Source of the DNA: an uncultured Clostridia bacterium
GTDB lineage: Bacteria > Bacillota > Clostridia > Christensenellales > Borkfalkiaceae
Length of the DNA: 5,620 nt
Assembly (NCBI GenBank): GCA_934271245.1
Contig: CAKQQY010000054.1
Location: 1 to 5,620 of the forward strand
Reading direction: 5' to 3'
Below, piece by piece: positions 1 to 4,387 of this stretch (positions are counted from its first letter, which is position 1; each line of letters starts with the position of its first letter). Made by a program: the position numbers and the translations under genes. Under the pieces are notes generated by a model. The model was not told the origin of the DNA, did no database searches, and worked only from the letters and a program-made list of their open reading frames with translations.

Positions 1-287
1 TGCACAATATAGCCATAGAGAGATGTTTTAGACATATCGCTATGGGAAGACGCAATTGGCTTCAGACAGGAAGTCATTTCTCAGCCCAAAATATGGCGTT
101 TATGTTCGGGTTGTTGGAAAGTTGCAAATTGAACAAAGTGAACTTTGGTGAGTACATCGAGGATATCCTTACTCGCATTCTTTGTGGCGAGGAGGTTGAT
201 GCCTCGTTCCTACCATGTGACTATGTTCGCCATTTTGAAGATGGTACGGATGCTGAGGTAACAAAACCATCCCAAGCCATTGCTTAA
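1..287 (+). CDS. IS66 family transposase (TnpC), C-terminal fragment, 5' end outside window
   Basis: This is the last 94 codons of an IS66-type DDE transposase; the frame is open from base 3, so the gene continues upstream of the window and the ATG at 42 is internal. Visible motifs are N-I-A-I-E-R at codons 2-7, where the Glu (bases 18-20) matches the third acidic catalytic residue of the family (usual form NxAIER), then IAMGRRNWLQTGSH (codons 12-25), which matches the family's IxxGRKNWLFxGSH block. The rest (FGLLESCKLNKVNFGEYIEDILTR) fits the small IS66 C-terminal domain, and the tail ends shortly after an LPCDY segment, as usual for the family (LPW/LPxx). The enzyme cuts and joins the element's ends. 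The protein end looks intact. Composition is close to rfbC and far from the AT-rich genes downstream. The family is certain; whether the element is still complete cannot be seen. Confidence 0.93.
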   Translation, partial: HNIAIERCFRHIAMGRRNWLQTGSHFSAQNMAFMFGLLESCKLNKVNFGEYIEDILTRILCGEEVDASFLPCDYVRHFEDGTDAEVTKPSQAIA

Positions 288-349
288 TAGTTAAATATTA
301 AAAATCAGAACTTTATTCAAAAATACAGGTATTGTTAACCCGCTAATAA

Positions 350-372
350 ATAGTGGGGACGCTGTATTGGTG
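350..372 (+). repeat. IS66-end direct repeat, copy 1 (23 bp)
   Basis: This 23-bp stretch recurs without mismatch at 4289-4311 in the same orientation; its core is GTGGGGACGCTGTATTGGTG. It lies just inside the inferred right terminus of the IS66 element. A few bases inward the two sites still show loose similarity (GTTAACCCGCTAATAAATAG here, GTAACTACTTGTAATATAG there), as expected of ends from two diverged copies of one IS family. It probably forms part of the transposase-binding terminal repeat. Confidence 0.75.
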
Positions 373-378
373 GTTTAC

Positions 379-617
379 ATCTAGCCGAGCGTGTTAATGC
401 TGCTGATTTGGAGAATCGTGCAATGAAACTTGTGCTGCAGGATTTTCTTGATGAAAAAGAAAACCTAGTAGAACGCTTATCCAAGTTGGATGATGTGCTT
501 TCTCGTGTTGATTCTCTGGAATCTTCATTAAAGGATGAGGTTAAGAGACGCAAGGCTGGAGAGCGTAAAGTGGATGACTTGAAGGCAAAATTAAAGTTTG
601 TTAACGACTTATCATAG
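379..617 (+). pseudogene. Broken coiled-coil-rich reading frame, possibly the N-terminal part of a second IS66 transposase
   Basis: An open frame enters straight from the inferred IS66 boundary (first codons beyond it read L-A-E-R-V-N-A-A-D-L, from 381) and stops at TAG 615-617, giving about 78 codons of non-IS origin. No good ATG start exists near the boundary; the internal TTG at 408 and ATG at 423 look like chance. The peptide is very charged with heptad-like Leu/Val spacing (LVERLSKLDDVLSRVDSLE, roughly residues 31-49) and ends DDLKAKLKFVNDLS. IS66 TnpC proteins start with a similar leucine-zipper-like helix followed by a short loop and a basic motif, so this may be a second IS66 transposase cut by the first and then truncated. 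It could equally be the remains of an unrelated coiled-coil protein. Read past the stop, the frame gives only about 17 more codons before another stop. Confidence 0.4.
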
Positions 618-692
618 CATTATCAGTACTGTGAAGATGCAAGGAAAGTCAGCATGGGAATACCTTGGTAAGTTTTTTTTAAAATATTTAAC

Positions 693-721
693 GGTTGCAG
701 GGATTTTTTCAACCTGCGACC
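693..721. other. Imperfect hairpin in the spacer after the broken frame
   Basis: GGTTGCAGG (693-701) can pair with CCTGCGACC (713-721) over nine pairs, one of them a G-U wobble, around an 11-nt loop that includes six T. No T-tract follows on either strand, so it is not a standard intrinsic terminator. It could be an RNA-level hairpin or the trace of an element end. Confidence 0.4.
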
Positions 722-854
722 AGATAAAATCGGATTGGCAATATGCCAAAGTTTTCGATAAATGAGTGCAATGAAAATAACTTTTCAAATTGCCGAATGC
801 AGAAAACTTATTTAATAGTTAATAAACAAATGATTTTTTAACAACTCAACATAT

Positions 855-893
855 AGGCACTTGCAAAAGTGCCTGTACAAAGGGTTATGCCCT
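855..893 (+). other. Two adjacent hairpins in the leader of the operon
   Basis: AGGCACTT (855-862) and AAGTGCCT (867-874) form a perfect 8-bp stem closed by GCAA, a GNRA-type tetraloop that is stable as RNA. Six bases later AGGG (881-884) and CCCT (890-893) form a short stem around TTATG. The pair ends about 50 nt before the start codon at 944. No T-run follows, so termination is unlikely; an RNA leader structure or a protein-binding palindrome fits better. The role is unknown. Confidence 0.5.
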
Positions 894-943
894 AAATAGA
901 GTGCTAACATTTAAAAACAAATTTATCATACACAATTAAGAAT

Positions 944-1960
944 ATGAATATCAATTTTGGTTTAACAACAATTAATAGAGCAATAATGCATCACATTTTG
1001 GGTAAGGATCAAGACGGAAATGTTAGATGTGAATATAGTGATAGCTTGATACCTATAGATTTTGATGTTCGAAAAATATTGATGGATAGATTACGTACAG
1101 CCTTTGGATTACAAAGTCGAAGTTTTGAATTGTTATTAAACAATGATGCAGAAGGTAGTGTATTCTCTTATTTGTATAATTTAAGTGATACAGACGATAC
1201 AGAGTTTATAGAACGAAGTAAGTCTATAGTAAATTTGTTGGCAGAAAACTCTAAAAGAGGAAGTATTCCTAATGGATTTTTGTTAGTTTTAGATTGTATA
1301 TATGATAATAAACAGCTTTATATAATTATCAAGGCAGAACCACATTCAGCTTTGAATATCTCAAATTGGCAAGCTCATGCTTTGAAAGATATAATATTAA
1401 GTCCTTCTCAAAAGTTGTACAAGGCTTTTCTGATGCTAAATGATAAGCCTGGTAGCACAAAAGATGATTTCTCATATATGCTTTTTGATGATCAATTTGC
1501 GAATGGGTCTTCATTGGCAAAGTATTTTTATTCTGACTTTTTAGGACTTACAATAGAAGGAAATTCTTTTGTTCTTACAAAAATGTTTTATGAGAATGTG
1601 GTTAAGTTAATTAAGAAAGAATTCAAAACTGATTATGACCAAAAAGCTCGTATAGAGGACCTTCTTCAATCGAGAATGAATGATGAAAGAACAACTATAA
1701 ATCCTCGTGATATAATTAATGATATTATACCTTTAGAAAAAAGGGATAATTTCTTAAATAAAATCTGTAATGATGAATTTTCACATTCTTTTCCCAAGAA
1801 TAGATCTAGCTTGTTAAATGTGTTAAATAAGAAGAACGTAGAAATTTGTGATGGACTTAAACTCGTAGGTAAATCTATGCTTTTTGATAATAAGGTTACA
1901 ATTGAAGAAGACAGAGATAGACCTGGAATTAAGATTATAACAGTTGATACAAATGATTAA
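944..1960 (+). CDS. Nucleoid-associated protein, YejK/NdpA (NA37) family, 338 aa
   Basis: The protein aligns by eye with E. coli YejK (335 aa) along its whole length, so it is a full-length member. Landmarks: an N-terminal INRAIMHHI segment (10-18); a helical middle ending SKRGSIPNGFLLVLD (103-117), matching the family's small-residue, Gly-Gly, hydrophobic-strand block; LYIIIKAEP (125-133); LAKYFYSDFLG (191-201), like YejK's VADFFMDFLG; and SFPKNRSSL (282-290), like SFPADRSTL, followed by a C-terminal beta-rich part (302-335). Family proteins bind the nucleoid, and their biochemical role is poorly known. The first ATG is the only reasonable start; an in-frame TAA lies at 905-907, and the bases before ATG are A-rich without a Shine-Dalgarno motif. 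The gene overlaps the next by 8 nt, so the two are co-transcribed and probably translationally coupled. G+C is about 25%, far below rfbC, which suggests transfer. Its job here is inferred to serve the RelA/SpoT partner, perhaps as antitoxin or DNA sensor. Confidence 0.87.
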   Translation: MNINFGLTTINRAIMHHILGKDQDGNVRCEYSDSLIPIDFDVRKILMDRLRTAFGLQSRSFELLLNNDAEGSVFSYLYNLSDTDDTEFIERSKSIVNLLAENSKRGSIPNGFLLVLDCIYDNKQLYIIIKAEPHSALNISNWQAHALKDIILSPSQKLYKAFLMLNDKPGSTKDDFSYMLFDDQFANGSSLAKYFYSDFLGLTIEGNSFVLTKMFYENVVKLIKKEFKTDYDQKARIEDLLQSRMNDERTTINPRDIINDIIPLEKRDNFLNKICNDEFSHSFPKNRSSLLNVLNKKNVEICDGLKLVGKSMLFDNKVTIEEDRDRPGIKIITVDTND

Positions 1961-2957
1961 AAATGATGAAGAAAAATTACGTGATCAATTCCGTCTTATT
2001 ACGCCAGAGTTATATAATTGGGGAAAATATGTGGATGAAAAACTTAATGCTTATGCTTCAAAATTATATCCAGAAATAAAAGAAATCGTTCAAATCCCTG
2101 CAAATAATAGAGTAAAAGACGTTGAATCATTTATTTCTAAAGCTCTTTATCGTGACAAGAATTACCAAAATCCATTATTGGACATTACAGATAAAGTTGG
2201 CACAAGATTAGTCTTGTTGTGTAATGAGGCTGTTGAGAGAATCTCTAATTTTATAGAATCAAAGAATGGTGTTTATTGGAATATAAAGGAAAAATCGCAA
2301 GATATATCGAAGATTAGGAATGAAAATCCTGAGGTTTTTACATATCAGTCTGATCATTTTATAGTAAAGCCATGTGCTAGTTATAAATCTTCAGAAGACA
2401 TCAATTATCTAACTTGTGAAATACAAATAAGAACCATTTTACAACATGCTTATTCTGAGGTTAGTCATGCTTTTGTATACAAAAAACAAGAAAAAGCAAC
2501 AACTGCTACTGTGAGAAAACTAGCAGCTTCTATGGCTTTTATAGAAGAGGCGGATAACAAATTTGATAATATCTTTAAAATGAAACAGAGTGGTGAGGAT
2601 ATTAAATTATCATTAATAGATAAAGTTAAGAATGAATATAAAAAGCTTAACATATCTTATACCTATGATAAATTAGATTTTGATGTACTTTATCTGTTTC
2701 TTGATCTATTTGATTCAGAAAAGATAAAGGAAATGAATTCTTGTATTGTTGATTTTATTAAAAATAACAATGCATCAATTAAATTAGGCATTAACTCTAA
2801 TAAGGATAGTTTTCTGTTTTCACAGCCGACAGTTCTTCTAGCACTTTTTAGCTTTAATAGATGGCAACTCTTTATAAAAAATAATTGGCCTTTTACTTAT
2901 AATTCTTTATTAAAAGTAGTTGAAACTTTAGGATTCTCAGATGATGTTCTATCGTAA
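1953..2957 (+). CDS. RelA/SpoT-domain nucleotide pyrophosphokinase, synthetase only, with C-terminal extension (334 aa)
   Basis: The family transfers pyrophosphate from ATP to an acceptor: GDP/GTP in alarmone synthetases, GTP/GDP, adenosine nucleotides or tRNA 3' ends in toxic members. Visible synthetase landmarks: basic ATP-binding segment NRVKDVESFISKAL (52-65; Arg53, Lys55, Lys63); DITDKVGTRLV (77-87), with Asp80 at the place of the metal-binding Asp; TYQSDHFIV (130-138), with Tyr131 at the place of the guanine-stacking Tyr; and CEIQIRTILQHAYSEVSH (155-172), with Glu156 as the second catalytic acid. No HD hydrolase domain precedes it and no TGS/ACT follows, so nothing here would degrade the product. 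Residues about 225-334 form a mostly helical, aromatic-rich extension I do not recognise. I chose ATG 1953 over TTG 1944: it is an ATG and overlaps the upstream stop as ATGATTAA, typical of coupled genes. No Shine-Dalgarno is seen. Acceptor and toxicity cannot be read from sequence; a toxSAS-like effector is likely but unproven. Confidence 0.88.
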   Translation: MIKNDEEKLRDQFRLITPELYNWGKYVDEKLNAYASKLYPEIKEIVQIPANNRVKDVESFISKALYRDKNYQNPLLDITDKVGTRLVLLCNEAVERISNFIESKNGVYWNIKEKSQDISKIRNENPEVFTYQSDHFIVKPCASYKSSEDINYLTCEIQIRTILQHAYSEVSHAFVYKKQEKATTATVRKLAASMAFIEEADNKFDNIFKMKQSGEDIKLSLIDKVKNEYKKLNISYTYDKLDFDVLYLFLDLFDSEKIKEMNSCIVDFIKNNNASIKLGINSNKDSFLFSQPTVLLALFSFNRWQLFIKNNWPFTYNSLLKVVETLGFSDDVLS

Positions 2958-3022
2958 AGGCTGCTTAAACAGTAGCAACACGAAGTAAAGAATATCGTTA
3001 GGTGTTTATATAGGTTTATGTT
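2949..3022 (+). repeat. Direct repeat copy 1 (74 bp), spanning the RelA/SpoT stop codon
   Basis: It begins CTATCGTAAAGGCTG (2949-2963), includes the TAA of the RelA/SpoT gene (2955-2957), and runs through GCAACACGAAGTAAAG to GGTTTATGTT. It matches 3356-3428 in the same orientation with about eight mismatches and one single-base gap. The two copies start 407 bp apart. The last two codons and stop of the gene are therefore supplied by the repeat. Confidence 0.85.
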
Positions 3023-3302
3023 AATCGTTAACTTCGAGCAATTCGCATAATTCATGTTCATATAAACCTCAAGCAAGACCCAACGGTTGTATCCGTTGTA
3101 CATGTTGTATTTGTTGTTTTAAATATCTCAAGCAGCAGAGCCCACAGGGCTATTCGTGTAGATTTGCCCTATTCGTGTTCTATTAAAAACAAGTAATTAG
3201 TGTTTTCTCATAGACCACAGGTCTTTCTCCGTGTTCTCTGTGCAATCAGTGTGCGAATACTCCACCAGGCTGTTTATCTTTGTTTATCGCCTAACTATAT
3301 TC

Positions 3303-3320
3303 CTGTGGTGCCAACCACAG
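3303..3320. other. Perfect 7-bp hairpin with GCCA loop
   Basis: CTGTGGT (3303-3309) and ACCACAG (3314-3320) are exact inverse complements around a 4-nt loop. It sits 36 bp before direct repeat copy 2. The bases after it (TTGCTACAGTTT) are not a proper T-tract, so a terminator role is weak; a palindromic extragenic repeat is as likely. Confidence 0.4.
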
Positions 3321-3355
3321 TTGCTACAGTTTAATCAGACTGTCGAGAGTTCGCA

Positions 3356-3428
3356 CTATCGTAAAGGCTGATGAAACTACAGCAACACGAAGTAAAGAAA
3401 TTCGTTAGGGGTTTATATGGTTTATGTT
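3356..3428 (+). repeat. Direct repeat copy 2 (73 bp)
   Basis: This is the intergenic counterpart of 2949-3022: the first 15 bases (CTATCGTAAAGGCTG) and the central GCAACACGAAGTAAAGAA are identical, and differences cluster in the 10-12 bases after GGCTG. The divergence suggests an old duplication or two insertions of a small repeat rather than a recent tandem copy. Confidence 0.85.
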
Positions 3429-3491
3429 TCTGTCTCTAGCATACCATTAAACACTAAACATTATGTTTTGGTGAGGCTTTTTATCATGTTC

Positions 3492-3550
3492 GGTAGGCGA
3501 AGCACCATTAGCATTCTTGAGCTACTTTTGCTTTTGGTGTGGAGCCTACC
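3492..3550 (+). terminator. Long bulged stem-loop followed by TTTT, upstream of rfbC
   Basis: GGTAGGC (3492-3498) pairs exactly with GCCTACC (3544-3550). Inside it CACCA (3503-3507) pairs with TGGTG (3535-3539), separated from the outer stem by a 4x4 internal loop, and AGCA (3510-3513) can pair with TGCT (3529-3532). TTTT follows at 3551-3554, then an A/T-rich stretch up to the rfbC ATG 23 nt after the stem. It could end transcripts arriving from the RelA/SpoT operon, or act as a leader structure or attenuator of rfbC. The T-run is short, so termination is tentative. Confidence 0.4.
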
Positions 3551-3573
3551 TTTTAAAATTAAATATTTAATTT

Positions 3574-4161
3574 ATGGAAATAATAAAAACTAATATTGAT
3601 GGCGTGCTCATCATTGAGCCACGCCTATTCCGTGATGCTCGTGGCTACTTCTTCGAGAGTTTCAGCGAGCGAGAGTTTGAAGAAAAGGTTGCCCCAATCT
3701 TGGGACATAGTGTTCACTTCTGCCAAGACAACGAGTCTATGAGCAGCTATGGTGTAATGCGTGGCTTGCACTTCCAGCGCCCACCATATACACAAAGCAA
3801 GTTGGTACGCTGCGTAAAAGGCAGAGTCCTCGATGTTGCAGTAGATATTCGCAAGGGTTCACCAACCTATGGCAAGCATGTGGCTGTAGAGTTGACAGAA
3901 GATAATCATGTCCAGTTCTTCATCCCTAAGGGCTTTGCCCATGGTTTCGCTGTCCTCTCAGAAACAGCAGTCTTCCAATACAAATGTGATAACTTCTATC
4001 ATCCAGAAGCCGATGGTGGCATCAGCATCCTTGATGATACCCTCGGTATTGATTGGAAAATCCCAACAGAGCATGCTAATCTCTCAGAAAAAGATACAAA
4101 GCATGCCATGCTGAAGGACTTCGATTCTCCATTCGATATCAATGTAGATTTGTATAAGTAA
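3574..4161 (+). CDS. rfbC: dTDP-4-dehydrorhamnose 3,5-epimerase (195 aa)
   Basis: The enzyme epimerises C3 and C5 of dTDP-4-dehydro-6-deoxy-D-glucose in the cytoplasm, the third step of dTDP-L-rhamnose synthesis for surface polysaccharide. It is a single cupin domain of normal family length (about 180-195 aa). Motifs: DARGYFFESF (21-30), substrate-binding; GVMRGLHFQ (60-68), with the catalytic base His66; KLVRCVKGRVLDVAVDIRKGSPTYG (76-100), with the conserved Asp91 and Arg93; FFIPKGFAHGF (115-125); FQYKCDNFYHPEADGGI (134-150), with the catalytic acid Tyr136; and GIDW (158-161). ATG 3574 is the natural start, giving the usual MEIIKTNIDGVLIIEPRLF opening after an A/T-rich leader. G+C is about 47%, unlike the flanking modules, so it is probably core chromosome. 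No rfbA, rfbB or rfbD lies beside it in the window; they may be elsewhere. Confidence 0.96.
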   Translation: MEIIKTNIDGVLIIEPRLFRDARGYFFESFSEREFEEKVAPILGHSVHFCQDNESMSSYGVMRGLHFQRPPYTQSKLVRCVKGRVLDVAVDIRKGSPTYGKHVAVELTEDNHVQFFIPKGFAHGFAVLSETAVFQYKCDNFYHPEADGGISILDDTLGIDWKIPTEHANLSEKDTKHAMLKDFDSPFDINVDLYK

Positions 4162-4198
4162 ACTTTCCAATAAAACTATGCATCCATGTTGCTATATG

Positions 4199-4219
4199 AG
4201 GTAAGTAGTGTGCTTACCT
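4199..4219. other. Hairpin 3' of rfbC
   Basis: AGGTAAG (4199-4205) and CTTACCT (4213-4219) are exact inverse complements with a 7-nt loop, 38 nt after the rfbC stop. No T-run follows directly (ATCCTTC), so it may protect the mRNA 3' end or be an operator-like palindrome rather than an intrinsic terminator. Confidence 0.4.
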
Positions 4220-4230
4220 ATCCTTCACCC

Positions 4231-4257
4231 AAATAATGATGCAAGATTATTATTTTT
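4231..4257 (+). terminator. Weak A/T stem followed by T-run, possible rfbC terminator
   Basis: AAATAAT (4231-4237) can pair with ATTATTT (4249-4255), and the right arm runs into a stretch of five T ending at 4257. The stem has no G-C pairs, so it would be unstable alone; together with the hairpin at 4199-4219 it is the best terminator candidate between rfbC and the next gene. Confidence 0.3.
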
Positions 4258-4288
4258 CAAAAAACTGATAGGTGTAACTACTTGTAAT

Positions 4289-4317
4289 ATAGTGGGGACG
4301 CTGTATTGGTGATATAC
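4289..4317 (+). repeat. Solitary IS66-end sequence (repeat copy 2)
   Basis: Bases 4289-4311 match 350-372 exactly (23 bp, same orientation). Six bases further, at 4317, the sequence reaches GATATAC, so on the minus strand it starts GTATATCACCAATACAGCGT, close to GTAAACCACCAATACAGCGT at the first site. No transposase sequence lies to its left, where the body of the element would be; rfbC is there instead. It is therefore a leftover right end, for example after deletion of an IS66 copy. It ends 70 nt before the AIPR start codon and could carry part of that gene's promoter. Confidence 0.6.
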
Positions 4318-4387
4318 TATTTAATTCCACAATGAGTGCGTATTCCTTAACGAGTATATAAATACGAAAAAAATAGTAAAGTTTATC

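Larger units (their letters stand above)
1..378 (+). mobile_element. Right-hand end of an IS66-family insertion sequence
   Basis: The transposase stop at 285-287 is followed by about 90 non-coding bases ending GGTTTAC at 372-378. Read on the minus strand from 378, the sequence starts GTAAACCACCAATACAGCGT; IS66-family terminal repeats characteristically start GTAA, so 378 is my best estimate of the outer base. A reading frame of different character starts immediately beyond it. IS66 elements duplicate 8 bp of target, which would make ATCTAGCC (379-386) the right-hand duplication; its partner lies left of the window. The boundary is inferred from the terminal GTAA and from a 23-bp match to a second site at 4289-4311, not from seeing both ends. 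Confidence 0.65.
618..943. other. Non-coding spacer ahead of the nucleoid-protein/RelA-SpoT operon
   Basis: I see no convincing reading frame on either strand. The stretch is AT-rich with runs of T (672-680) and A, contains three small hairpins (693-721, 855-874, 881-893), and ends in the A-rich sequence common ahead of Bacteroidetes start codons. The promoter of the operon starting at 944 must lie here or upstream, but I cannot point to a clear Bacteroidetes -7 (TAnnTTTG) and -33 (TTTG) pair. Confidence 0.5.
2958..3573. other. Repeat-rich non-coding spacer between the RelA/SpoT gene and rfbC
   Basis: There is no credible gene in these 616 bases. The spacer holds most of direct repeat copy 1 (to 3022) and all of copy 2 (3356-3428). 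CTATTCGTGT occurs twice 19 bp apart (3150-3159 and 3169-3178), and CGTGTTCTCTGTGCAATCAG (3229-3248) is of a kind seen in degenerate bacterial intergenic repeats. Perfect small stems occur at 3139-3151 (AGCCC-ACA-GGGCT), 3212-3224 (AGACC-ACA-GGTCT) and 3303-3320 (CTGTGGT-GCCA-ACCACAG). A long bulged stem-loop lies at 3492-3550. It reads as a graveyard of small mobile or extragenic repeats; the promoter of rfbC should lie in its right part. Confidence 0.6.

Noticed and set aside
335..553. Minus-strand open frame of 72 codons opposite the broken coiled-coil frame
   Set aside because: Ser/Arg-rich, low-complexity translation and crossing of the IS boundary show it is the shadow of the plus-strand coding sequence.
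855..874. Intrinsic terminator upstream of the operon
   Set aside because: The stem is strong, but the bases after it (GTACAAAGGG) contain no T-run.
1944..1952. TTG at 1944 as the start of the RelA/SpoT gene
   Set aside because: It adds only three residues ahead of an ATG at 1953 in the same frame; the ATG overlaps the upstream stop in the usual way for coupled genes.
2897..3103. Minus-strand open frame of 68 codons spanning the RelA/SpoT stop and repeat copy 1
   Set aside because: It overlaps a certain gene and a non-coding repeat and has no recognisable domain.
2949..3428. CRISPR array
   Set aside because: There are only two copies, about 74 bp long and 407 bp apart, with no short regular repeat-spacer pattern.
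3908..4114. Plus-strand frame of 68 codons inside rfbC
   Set aside because: Ser-rich out-of-frame shadow of a well-supported gene.
4162..4317. A miniature inverted-repeat element ending at 4317
   Set aside because: I looked for the inverse end (CACCAATACAGCGTCC) to the left and found none, so only one end is present.
3564..4325. TATTTAAT at 3564-3571 and 4318-4325 as an 8-bp target duplication flanking an IS66-like unit containing rfbC
   Set aside because: The 8-mer is all A/T in A/T-rich DNA, so a chance match is likely, and the sequence after 3571 does not begin with an IS66-type GTAA end.
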